The notes beneath the pieces are model-generated. The model had not been told where the DNA came from, did not search any database, and worked only from the letters and a program-made list of their open reading frames with translations. A DNA stretch of 64,000 nt from Rhodanobacter sp. B04 (GTDB taxonomy: Bacteria > Pseudomonadota > Gammaproteobacteria > Xanthomonadales > Rhodanobacteraceae), in NCBI RefSeq assembly GCF_002001125.1, contig NZ_MUNV01000006.1, forward strand, positions 62,001-126,000. The letters are read 5' to 3'. The position numbers and the translations under genes were made by a program. Shown piece by piece: positions 56,652 to 64,000 of the stretch. Position 1 is the first letter of the stretch. Every line of letters starts with the position of its first letter.

Positions 56652-59060
56652 ATGTTCCGCACGCTCACTCAGCAAATCCTGCGCTCCGGCATCATTGCCG
56701 CTGCCGTCTGTGTGGCCGGTTGTGCCGGCCTGGCCCAGCAGCCACCGCATGACGATGGTGCGTTGCAGCGCGAGGCGATGGCCGGGACACAGAAGCCGGC
56801 GCCGGCGCCGTTGCCGTTGAACAACAGCACCGAGGCCGGCAGCACCGCGATCGCGCAGCCGGAGATCAGCCAGGGCAGCGGCCAGTTCATCCGGCCCACC
56901 GCCTTGAGTCAACCGCGTCCGGCGGCCAGTGGCGGCGGGTCGGTGACGTTCAATTTCGAGAATCAGCCGGTGCAGGCGGTAGTCAAGGCGATCCTCGGCG
57001 ATCTGCTCAAGCAGAACTACACGATCGTGCCGGGCGTGCAGGGCAATATCTCGTTTTCCACTTCCGAGCCGGTGGATGCGGATCAGGCACTGCCGATCCT
57101 GGAAACCCTGCTGTCGTGGACTCACAACGCGCTGGTCAAGCGCAGCGGCGGGTATGTGGTGCTGCCGGAGAAAGAGGCCGTCGCCGGCAACATGGTGCCC
57201 AGCCTCGGTGCCAATGCACCCAGCGGCGGCCTGCAATCGCGGCTGTTTCCGCTGCATTACATCTCGGCCACCGAGATGCAGAAGCTGATCAAACCGTTCG
57301 CGCGAGCGGAGTCCATCCTGCTGGTGGATCCGGCACGCAACCTGCTGGTGATGTCCGGTACCCCGGACGAGCTGGCCAACTACCAGAGCATGGTGCGCAC
57401 CTTCGACGTCGACTGGCTGCGTGGCATGTCGGTGGGCGTGTTCAACCTGCAATATGCGAATGTCGGCGAGCTGATGCCGAAGCTGGACGACATGTTCGGC
57501 GAGCACGGCAACACGCCGCTGGCCGGCATGCTGCGTTTCATCCCGATCGAGCGCACCAATGCGCTGGTGGTGATCAGTACCCAGCCGGAATACCTGCACG
57601 AAGTCGGCGACTGGATCACCCGCATCGATCGCGGCGGCGGCAACGAGCCGCAGCTGTTCGTCTACGACGTGCGCAACATCAAGGCGTCGGACCTGGCCAA
57701 GTATCTGGCACAGATCTACACCAACGGTGCCGGCGGCAACGGCAGCAGCACCGACAACGGTGGCAAGGTGGGGCCTGGCCTCAGCGGCGGCACGCTGGGC
57801 AGCGCCGACAACGCCAATGGCTCCACCAGCATGGGCAGCACGGCCGGCAGCTTCGGCAGTTCGGCTGGCGCGACGGGCTCAACCGGCCTGGCCGGTTCGA
57901 CCGGTTCCAGCGGCTTCGGTGGGCTCGGCGGCACGGGCGGTACTTCCGGCATCGGCAGCAACAGTGGTCTCGCGGGCAGCACGACAGGCACGCGCATCAA
58001 CAGCGGCGGGGCCAGCGGTGGCACGGGCGGCGGGAGCGGAAGTGGCAGCGGCGGATCGGGCGACCAGCAATACAGTTCCAGTGACGGCAGCGTGCGCATC
58101 AGCTCGGTCGACAGCAGCAACCAGCTGATGGTGCGCGCACGACCCACGCAGTGGGAGGAGATCAAGACGGCGATCGCCAAGCTGGACAACGTGCCGCTGC
58201 AGGTGCAGATCGAGACGCGCATCATGGAGGTGACGCTCACCGGCGACTTCCAGTTCGGCGTGCAGTGGTATCTGGAAGGCTTGACCGGCAGCACCACCAA
58301 CAGCGACGGCACCGTCACCCCCGGCCAGCCGTATCGCCATCGGCAGGTCGCGCTGGGTTCGGGCGGCAACACCTACAACACCGGCGATGCGCTGTTCTAC
58401 TCCTTCATCAACAGCAAGATGCAGGTGGCGCTCAGCGCGATGGAGACCAACGGCAACACCAAGACGCTGTCGGCGCCATCGATGGTCGTGCTCAACAACC
58501 AGCTGGCGCACATCCAGGTCGGCAACCAGATCCCGGTCAACCAGACCTCGATCATCGGTCTCGGCACGGGTAGCACGACGGACGCCACGGCCAGCAATGT
58601 CACCTATCTGCCGACGGGTGTGATTCTCGATGTGCAGCCGCGCGTGAATCCGGGCGGCCTGGTCTACCTCAACGTGCACCAGCAGGTCAGCTCGACGCTG
58701 GGCACGGCCAACGCGCAGGGCAACTTCACCATCGCGCAGCGCGACGTGGCCACCCAGGTCGCGGTGCAGAGCGGGCAGACCGTGCTGCTTGGCGGCCTGA
58801 TCCAGCAGGACGAGTCCAGCACCGACACCGGCATCCCCGGGCTCAACCGCATCCCGTGGCTGGGCCGGTTGTTCGGCACCACCACCCGCAACCGCGATCG
58901 TACCGAGCTGATCGTGCTGATCACGCCACGGGTGATCCGCGGCGCCGAGGACGCGCGCCAGATCACCGAGGACTACCAGAGCAAGTTCGAGTCGCTGGCG
59001 CCGCTGCGCGAGGCCAAGCCTGCAGCGTCGACGGTGTCGCTGCCGAAGCCTGCGCACTAA
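56652..59060 (+). CDS. gspD: Type II secretion outer-membrane secretin GspD
   Basis: 802 residues. The leader has a lipobox-like VAGC (Cys24), so it may be lipidated and need no separate pilotin. N0/N1-type domains begin near 97 (VTFNFENQPVQAVVKAILGDLL), N2/N3 follow to about 355, and the secretin channel is from about 515 to 780 (VQIETRIMEVTLTGDFQFGVQWYL ... ETNGNTKTLSAPSMVVLNNQLAHIQVGNQIPV ... VQSGQTVLLGGLIQQDES ... PGLNRIPWLGRLFGTTTRNRDRTELIVLITPRVI). A Gly/Ser/Thr-rich low-complexity insert of about 115 residues (358-475) interrupts the last N-domain. Last gene of the operon. Confidence 0.96.
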   Translation: MFRTLTQQILRSGIIAAAVCVAGCAGLAQQPPHDDGALQREAMAGTQKPAPAPLPLNNSTEAGSTAIAQPEISQGSGQFIRPTALSQPRPAASGGGSVTFNFENQPVQAVVKAILGDLLKQNYTIVPGVQGNISFSTSEPVDADQALPILETLLSWTHNALVKRSGGYVVLPEKEAVAGNMVPSLGANAPSGGLQSRLFPLHYISATEMQKLIKPFARAESILLVDPARNLLVMSGTPDELANYQSMVRTFDVDWLRGMSVGVFNLQYANVGELMPKLDDMFGEHGNTPLAGMLRFIPIERTNALVVISTQPEYLHEVGDWITRIDRGGGNEPQLFVYDVRNIKASDLAKYLAQIYTNGAGGNGSSTDNGGKVGPGLSGGTLGSADNANGSTSMGSTAGSFGSSAGATGSTGLAGSTGSSGFGGLGGTGGTSGIGSNSGLAGSTTGTRINSGGASGGTGGGSGSGSGGSGDQQYSSSDGSVRISSVDSSNQLMVRARPTQWEEIKTAIAKLDNVPLQVQIETRIMEVTLTGDFQFGVQWYLEGLTGSTTNSDGTVTPGQPYRHRQVALGSGGNTYNTGDALFYSFINSKMQVALSAMETNGNTKTLSAPSMVVLNNQLAHIQVGNQIPVNQTSIIGLGTGSTTDATASNVTYLPTGVILDVQPRVNPGGLVYLNVHQQVSSTLGTANAQGNFTIAQRDVATQVAVQSGQTVLLGGLIQQDESSTDTGIPGLNRIPWLGRLFGTTTRNRDRTELIVLITPRVIRGAEDARQITEDYQSKFESLAPLREAKPAASTVSLPKPAH

Positions 59061-59084
59061 GAATGATCTGAATAAGCCTTTGCC

Positions 59085-59130
59085 GTCATCCCGGCTCTGG
59101 CCCCTGTTCGGGGTTCGCTGGGATGGCGAC
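59085..59130 (+). terminator. Imperfect hairpin after the type II secretion operon
   Basis: CATCCC / GGGATG arms enclose a second stem (GCCCC / GGGG), spanning 59085-59130. There is no T-run and the fold is imperfect, so the end of the operon's transcript is uncertain. Confidence 0.35.
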
Positions 59131-59214
59131 GTATTCTGGCCGTCTCTGATCCAGGTCAGGCGCACCGCGACTTGCCGGGCTGCGGTGCCACGGTAGCCGT
59201 TATCATCCGCGCGG

Positions 59215-61740
59215 ATGAATGCATCCACGCGCACCTTCCCCATCACTCCGCTGCTGCCGGAGCTTCGCGCCGCACTGGATGCGCATGCGCGGCTGGTGCT
59301 GGAGGCGCCGCCGGGCGCCGGCAAGACCACCCAGGTGCCGCTGGCCCTGCTCGATGCGACCTGGCTGGCAGGACAGAAGATCGTGATGCTGGAGCCGCGC
59401 CGGATCGCGGCGCGCGCCGCCGCACAGTTCATGGCGCAGCAGCTCGGCGAGCAGGTGGGTCAGACCGTCGGCTATCGCATCCGCTTCGAGTCGAAGGTGG
59501 GTGCGGCCACGCGGATCGAGGTGGTCACCGAAGGCATCCTGACCCGGTTGATCCAGCGCGATCCCGAACTGAACGGGATCGGCGCGATCGTGTTCGACGA
59601 ATTCCACGAGCGCCATCTTGCCGGTGACCTGGGTGCCGCGCTGGCGCTGGACGTGCAGGCCACCCTGCGGCCGGAATTGCGCCTGCTGGTGATGTCGGCG
59701 ACGCTCGATGGCGAACGCATCGCGGCATGGCTGCAGGCGCCACGCTTGACCAGCCCCGGCCGCAGCTTTCCGGTGCGCATCGAGCATCCGCCGGCACGCA
59801 CGCAGGAGAGCGTCGAGCATCATCTGGCACGGGTGGCACGACAGGCGCTGCAGGAAAACGAGGGCGACGTGCTGGCATTCCTGCCTGGCCGACGCGAGAT
59901 CGCGCGGGCCCAGATGCTGCTCGCGGAAACCGTTGCCCATGTCCAGTCGGTGGACGTGGTCGCGCTGCATGGCGAACTCTCGCTGGCGGAGCAGCAGGCC
60001 GCGTTGGATCCGGCGATGCCGGGTACGCGCCGGATCGTGCTGGCGACCAATGTCGCCGAGTCCAGCATCACCTTGCCGGGTATCCGTGCGGTGATCGACG
60101 CCGGCCTGGCGCGCGAGCCGCGGTTCGATCCGAACTCCGGCTTCACCCGGCTGGAGACGGTCACCATTTCGCAGGCCTCGGCCGACCAGCGCGCCGGTCG
60201 TGCCGGCCGCGTGGCGGCGGGTACGGCGTATCGGCTGTGGCCGCAGAGCAGGCGGCTGGAGCCGGCGCGCGGCGCCGAAATCGCCCAGGCCGAACTGTCC
60301 GCGCTGGCGCTGGAGCTGGCGGCCTGGGGCATCGCCGCGGGCAGCAGCGCGGATTTGCCGTGGCTCGATCCGCCGCCGGCTGGCGCACTGGCGCAGGCAC
60401 GTGAATTGCTGACGAGTCTCGCCGCGCTGAGTGCGGATGGGCGCATCACTACGCTGGGCCGGCAAATGCTCGAACTCGGCGCCACGCCGCGCCTCGCCGC
60501 CGCCGCGCTGCGCGCCCCGGTCGAATGGCGCGCGCTGATCGCGGATTTGCTGGCCCTGATGGAGGCCCGTTCGCCGCTGCGCGGCATGCACGCGCGCAGC
60601 GATGACTTCCGCGTGCGGGTGGCGGCCCTGCATGCATGGCGCGATCGCCGCGGCACGGCGCCAGGTGGCGATGTCGACCGTGGCGCGCTGGCTGCGATCG
60701 AGCAGGCCAGCAAGGGCTGGCGCCGGCGCCTGGATGTCCGTACCGCCGCCAGCGGCATGCCGGACAGCCACGTCGTCGGCGATCTGCTGTTGCATGCGTT
60801 TCCCGATCGCATCGCGCGGCGCGACGACAACAACCCGTCGCGCTACGCGCTGGCGAACGGCCGCGGCGCACGCCTGCACGAAAACACCGCCCTGCTCGGT
60901 GAGCCGTGGCTGGTCGCGCTGAATCTGCGCTTCGAGGCGCGCGACAGCCTGATCCTCGCCGCCGCACCGCTCGACCCGCGCGTGTTGGAGCGCGATTGCG
61001 CGACGCAGTTCGCGCGTGAACGCACGCTGCGCTGGAACGACGAACGTGCCGCGGCCGAAGCATTCGACGAGCGCCGTTTCGGCGCCATCGTGCTGGAGCG
61101 CCGCAGCGTGCCGGTGCGTCCGGAAGATGCGTTGCCGGCGATGCTGGCCGCGGTGCGCACCAAGGGCCTTGGCGTGCTGCCATGGAGCGCGCATGCGCAA
61201 CGTCTGCGCGCGCGCATGCAGGCCCTGCGAGCGTGGATGCCGGAACTCGGCCTGCCGGATATCTCGGAGGCAGCGCTGCTCGCATCGCTGGATGATTGGC
61301 TGGCGCCGTACCTCGGCGGCAAGCACCGGCTCGACGCGCTCGGTGCGGAGGAGCTGTCGCAGGCGCTGGCAACGCTGTTCGACTACGAGCAGCGCCGCCT
61401 GCTCGATGCGCAGGCGCCGGAAAGCCTCACCGTGCCGAGCGGCCAGCAGCGCCGGCTCGAATACGCCGAGGGCGAGCCGCCGGTGCTGGCGGTGAAGCTG
61501 CAGGAACTGTTCGGTCTCGCCGACACGCCGCGCATCGGTGGCGGGCGCATCCCGGTCACCTTGCACCTGCTGTCGCCGGCCGGCCGGCCGATCCAGGTCA
61601 CGCAGGACCTGAAGGGCTTCTGGGAGCGCACCTATCCGCAGGTGCGCAAAGAGCTGAAGGGGCGCTATCCGCGCCATCCGTGGCCGGACGATCCGTGGAC
61701 GGCCACGCCGACGCACCGGGCGAAGCCGCGCGGCAGCTGA
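59215..61740 (+). CDS. hrpB: ATP-dependent helicase HrpB
   Basis: 841 residues, a DEAH/DEXH RNA-helicase-like protein. Walker A APPGAGKTTQ is at 31-40, the Walker B box DEFHERH at 128-134 (DEFH as in HrpB), motif III MSATLDGE, and motif VI SADQRAGRAGRVAAGTAYRLW. The C-terminal HrpB-specific domain ends LKGRYPRHPWPDDPWTATPT. Its physiological role is poorly defined. Not part of the secretion operon, although it follows it by 154 bases on the same strand. Confidence 0.96.
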   Translation: MNASTRTFPITPLLPELRAALDAHARLVLEAPPGAGKTTQVPLALLDATWLAGQKIVMLEPRRIAARAAAQFMAQQLGEQVGQTVGYRIRFESKVGAATRIEVVTEGILTRLIQRDPELNGIGAIVFDEFHERHLAGDLGAALALDVQATLRPELRLLVMSATLDGERIAAWLQAPRLTSPGRSFPVRIEHPPARTQESVEHHLARVARQALQENEGDVLAFLPGRREIARAQMLLAETVAHVQSVDVVALHGELSLAEQQAALDPAMPGTRRIVLATNVAESSITLPGIRAVIDAGLAREPRFDPNSGFTRLETVTISQASADQRAGRAGRVAAGTAYRLWPQSRRLEPARGAEIAQAELSALALELAAWGIAAGSSADLPWLDPPPAGALAQARELLTSLAALSADGRITTLGRQMLELGATPRLAAAALRAPVEWRALIADLLALMEARSPLRGMHARSDDFRVRVAALHAWRDRRGTAPGGDVDRGALAAIEQASKGWRRRLDVRTAASGMPDSHVVGDLLLHAFPDRIARRDDNNPSRYALANGRGARLHENTALLGEPWLVALNLRFEARDSLILAAAPLDPRVLERDCATQFARERTLRWNDERAAAEAFDERRFGAIVLERRSVPVRPEDALPAMLAAVRTKGLGVLPWSAHAQRLRARMQALRAWMPELGLPDISEAALLASLDDWLAPYLGGKHRLDALGAEELSQALATLFDYEQRRLLDAQAPESLTVPSGQQRRLEYAEGEPPVLAVKLQELFGLADTPRIGGGRIPVTLHLLSPAGRPIQVTQDLKGFWERTYPQVRKELKGRYPRHPWPDDPWTATPTHRAKPRGS

Positions 61741-61803
61741 GCGAACGCGACACTTCGGCCTGCGTCGAAAGCTTGCACGCGCGGGCCGGCTAGACTTGGT
61801 CGC

Positions 61804-62496
61804 ATGAATGATGCCGCGCCGCTCAATCGTTATCAGCTGGCCGAACTCGGCAGCCTGCTGGCCGAGCCGGCACGGGCGGCGATGCTGCTGGTGCTGATGG
61901 ACGGCAGCGCACGCCCGGCCGGCGAGCTGGCGCAGGCGGCGGGCGTGGGTGCGGCGACCGCCAGCGCGCACCTGAAGCGGTTGCTGGATGGCGGCTTGCT
62001 CGGCGTGCATGCGCAGGGCCGCCATCGTTATTACCGGCTGGCCGACGACGACGTGGCCGCATGGCTGGAGACGATGGCGTTGCCGCGGGCAGCGCGTCCG
62101 CTGCGGATAGCGGCGACGGATCCGGCGTTGTGCCGCGCGCGCACTTGTTACCGGCATCTGGCCGGGGAGTTGGGGGTGGCGTTGTGCGCGGCGTGGCTGG
62201 AAAGCGGCTGGCTGCAATCGAGAGGCGATGGTCTGCGCCTGCAACCGCTGGCGGTGGATGCCCTGCGGCAGGCAGGCTGGCCGTTGCCGGTGACGGAACG
62301 CCTGCTGCGTCTGCGCGGCCGTGCCTGCCTGGACTGGACCGAGCGGCGCCTGCATGTGGGTGGCCCGCTCGGCGTGGCGCTCACCGACGCCATGCTGGAT
62401 GCCGATTGGTTGCGCCGCAGCCGCGACAGCCGTGCACTGCTGCCCAGCATGGCGGGCCTGCACCAGTTGACGGAACTGGGGGTATGCCTGAAGTGA
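61804..62496 (+). CDS. ArsR-type transcriptional regulator
   Basis: 230 residues. The winged helix-turn-helix is at about 12-85 (LAELGSLLAEPARAAMLLVLMDGSARPAGELAQAAGVGAATASAHLKRLLDGGLLGVHAQGRHRYYRLADDDVAAWLE). The C-terminal half (from 100) has CRARTCYRHLAGELGVALCAAWLESGWL, a conserved extension with several Cys in this subfamily; whether they bind metal is not visible. The ligand and targets are unknown. It is independent of hrpB (63-base gap). Confidence 0.9.
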   Translation: MNDAAPLNRYQLAELGSLLAEPARAAMLLVLMDGSARPAGELAQAAGVGAATASAHLKRLLDGGLLGVHAQGRHRYYRLADDDVAAWLETMALPRAARPLRIAATDPALCRARTCYRHLAGELGVALCAAWLESGWLQSRGDGLRLQPLAVDALRQAGWPLPVTERLLRLRGRACLDWTERRLHVGGPLGVALTDAMLDADWLRRSRDSRALLPSMAGLHQLTELGVCLK

Positions 62497-62702
62497 AAGC
62501 TTGCAGGTTGCCGGCATATCCTCCGAAACAGCGTCATCGCGATACCGGCGCGGGAGCAGGTGCAAGGCGTGGATCTTCCCGCGGGACCGCTTTGATGACA
62601 GCATGGGCGGGCGATCCGGAGCCTGCCGTCGGAGCCATCCGTGCATGCGATGGGTCGCGATCATGATGATGTCTGGAAACTCGGCCACGGAGGAGAAAGT
62701 CC

Positions 62703-63059
62703 ATGAACAAGCGTCTGGGAATTGCCGCGATCTTGCTGCTTGCCTTGCCGATGATGGCGCACGCGTCGTGCGACGACGTGAAGTCCAGCATCGATGCGAA
62801 GATCAAGGCCAATGGCGTATCGGGTTACACGCTCGACGTCGTGCCGGCCGACCAGGCGGATGCCGGCGGCAAGGTGGTCGGCCAGTGTGCGGGCAACATG
62901 AAGATCGTCTACACCCGCGGTGGTGCGGCGAAATCTGGCGACGCACCGGCCGCTGGCGACGCAGCTGCCATGCCCAAGCATCACCATGCCGCGAAGAAGG
63001 CAGCCGATGATGCAGTCAAAAGTGATGCACCGGCGCAGGCGGCATCCAGCGGCGGTTGA
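62703..63059 (+). CDS. DUF1161 exported protein
   Basis: 118 residues. Signal peptide MNKRLGIAAILLLALPMMAHA, then the DUF1161 domain: SCDDVKSSIDAKIKANGVSGYTLDVVP and GGKVVGQCAGNMKIVYTR with two conserved Cys likely forming a disulfide. A His/Ala/Lys-rich tail (MPKHHHAAKKAADDAV) extends it. The function is unknown; the protein is small and periplasmic. GGAGGAG lies eight bases before the ATG. Confidence 0.88.
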   Translation: MNKRLGIAAILLLALPMMAHASCDDVKSSIDAKIKANGVSGYTLDVVPADQADAGGKVVGQCAGNMKIVYTRGGAAKSGDAPAAGDAAAMPKHHHAAKKAADDAVKSDAPAQAASSGG

Positions 63060-63078
63060 TGGTTGCGTCGAGCTGGCC

Positions 63079-63107
63079 GAAACGGGGCGCTTGGCGCGCC
63101 CCGTTTC
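63079..63107. terminator. Bidirectional hairpin between the DUF1161 and DUF2167 genes
   Basis: A perfect 12-bp stem GAAACGGGGCGC / GCGCCCCGTTTC around a five-base loop. The T-runs of both arms suit termination on either strand. It separates two convergent genes. Confidence 0.85.
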
Positions 63108-63158
63108 AGGTCAGCCAGGCAGCAGTAGCAGTACCAGGTGTGTCCGGGCGATCTTCAC

Positions 63159-64000
63159 TCAGCGCGCCTTGTTGCGGTTGAACAGCTTGCGGAACAATCC
63201 GGCCACCGCGGCGATGCCGATGATGATGAACTTCTTGAGCGCCAGCAGCAGCACGCCCAGCTTGGCGAACAGGCCGGCCTTGGCGGCAATGCCGCCGGCC
63301 ACCAGGGCGGCAATGCCATAGGTGGCGAGCTTGTCGGTTCCGCTGTTGTAGTCGGCATAGCGTTCGCCGGCGTCGAAATCGGTCATGTCCAGGACCTGCG
63401 GCATGTCGGCGCGCACCTTGCCGAGTTCATGGATCGGTGCGACCGCATTGAGCGACAGATAGCCACGGCGGCCGAGTACGCGGATGTCGTAGTTCAGCGA
63501 CTGACCCTCGTCGGTGCCGTCCGCTTTCTTGAACCGCAGGTTGCGTGCCCAGTACAGCTTGTGCGAGGCCTCGTCGTAATGCGGCGGCTCGGCCCAGCCG
63601 AGCAGATCGATCGCGGGATAGCCCTGCTTGAGCCGTTCCGGATTCGACTCCTCGGTGCCTTTCTGCATCTTCTGCAGCAGCTCGGCGTAATCGATCTTCG
63701 CTGCATCGGCGTCGGACACGTAGCCATCGGCGACATAGGTCACCACCACGGCCCAGTTGTCGCTGTCCAGCAGGACATGCGGGTCGGTGCTGGGCAGGAT
63801 CATGCCCAGCACTTCGCTGTCCGGTGGATTTCCCCAGAGCTGCGTGAGTACGCGCTGGGCGTCTTCGGCCGGCAGAAAGCTGTAGCCCGGGGCAAGCAGC
63901 AGCGAGGCCTTGGCGCTTGCAATGGGTATGTTGCCGGTGCGGAGGTGCAGCGAGCCGAGAAAATCCTCGAGCTTGGCGGAATGTGTGCCGGCGCTTGGCG
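63159..64000 (-). CDS. DUF2167 membrane protein (N-terminal part missing at window edge)
   Basis: The frame has no stop up to position 64000, so at least 280 residues are encoded and the start lies beyond the window. Visible are LLAPGYSFLPAEDAQRVLTQLWGNPP, GMILPSTDPHVLLDSDNWAVVVTYVADGYVSDADAAKIDY and ERYADYNSGTDKLATYGIAALVAGG, matching DUF2167. The C-terminus is strongly hydrophobic (about three membrane segments, GIAAKAGLFAKLGVLLLALKKFIIIGIAAVAGL) and ends in a basic tail. The family resembles YjfI/GltM-like membrane proteins of unknown role. Confidence 0.85.
   Translation of the reverse strand, partial: PSAGTHSAKLEDFLGSLHLRTGNIPIASAKASLLLAPGYSFLPAEDAQRVLTQLWGNPPDSEVLGMILPSTDPHVLLDSDNWAVVVTYVADGYVSDADAAKIDYAELLQKMQKGTEESNPERLKQGYPAIDLLGWAEPPHYDEASHKLYWARNLRFKKADGTDEGQSLNYDIRVLGRRGYLSLNAVAPIHELGKVRADMPQVLDMTDFDAGERYADYNSGTDKLATYGIAALVAGGIAAKAGLFAKLGVLLLALKKFIIIGIAAVAGLFRKLFNRNKAR

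Noticed and set aside
59203..62688. A long antisense open frame across hrpB and the ArsR-type gene
   Set aside because: It crosses two well-supported genes and encodes an Arg/Gln-rich sequence without a domain.

Overview
This is a 64 kb, high-GC, densely coding chromosomal window. It looks like a gammaproteobacterium of the order Xanthomonadales, most likely the Rhodanobacteraceae (Rhodanobacter/Dyella/Luteibacter-like). The pointers are the type II secretion operon in the Xanthomonas xps order (E-F-G-H-I-J-K-L-M-N-D), the aerobic hemF, the monomeric NADP-isocitrate dehydrogenase, and REP-like hairpins of the 'ctctccc-gcga-gggagag' kind. The genus is inferred, not shown. No rRNA, tRNA, transposase or prophage was seen.

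Layout. 1-13.8 kb is housekeeping and small metabolic genes: a truncated ketoacyl synthase, a YdcF-like protein, hemF, a secreted VNG-repeat beta-helix protein, gpmA with an overlapping cupin gene, a CcdC-like membrane protein, a DJ-1/PfpI protein and an M20 peptidase. A lower-GC patch with two orphan genes follows, then an MFS carrier overlapping a cupin gene, zapE, an alpha/beta hydrolase, an ACP phosphodiesterase and a cytochrome c. 14.2-22.3 kb encodes an MdtABC-type RND efflux pump with one adaptor and two different inner-membrane pumps. 22.8-23.4 kb is a CRISPR array of nine 36-nt repeats and eight unique spacers, with no cas gene in the window. Directly upstream of it, in the inferred direction of transcription, lies a DUF6429/pRiA4b-ORF-3 fusion gene.

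24.8-35 kb holds icd, a TraB/GumN protein, an aldo/keto reductase, a LysR regulator with a divergent small gene, the glutathione-dependent formaldehyde dehydrogenase frmA, a NYN-domain protein, a methyltransferase-fold protein with a signal peptide, rluE and a TatD-family hydrolase. 35.4-47.9 kb is a surface and secretome block: a small exported protein translationally coupled to a zincin metallopeptidase with PA and PPC domains, a subtilase with a near-identical PPC domain, a 1547-residue trimeric autotransporter adhesin with a recent 654-bp internal tandem duplication, and a TPR-sulfotransferase. 48.2-59.1 kb is the type II secretion operon gspEFGHIJKLMND, with start/stop overlaps almost throughout. 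The window ends with hrpB, an ArsR-type regulator, a DUF1161 protein and a truncated DUF2167 membrane protein.

How it fits together. The two PPC-domain peptidases carry Sec signals and are plausible type II secretion substrates, with the secretion machine encoded 8 kb away. The adhesin assembles itself through its own beta-barrel. The CRISPR array reads on the minus strand: its repeat then ends in ATTGAAGC, the decayed terminal repeat sits at the far end, and an AT-rich leader with a TATAAT box lies on the other side. Its effector must be encoded elsewhere or be missing.
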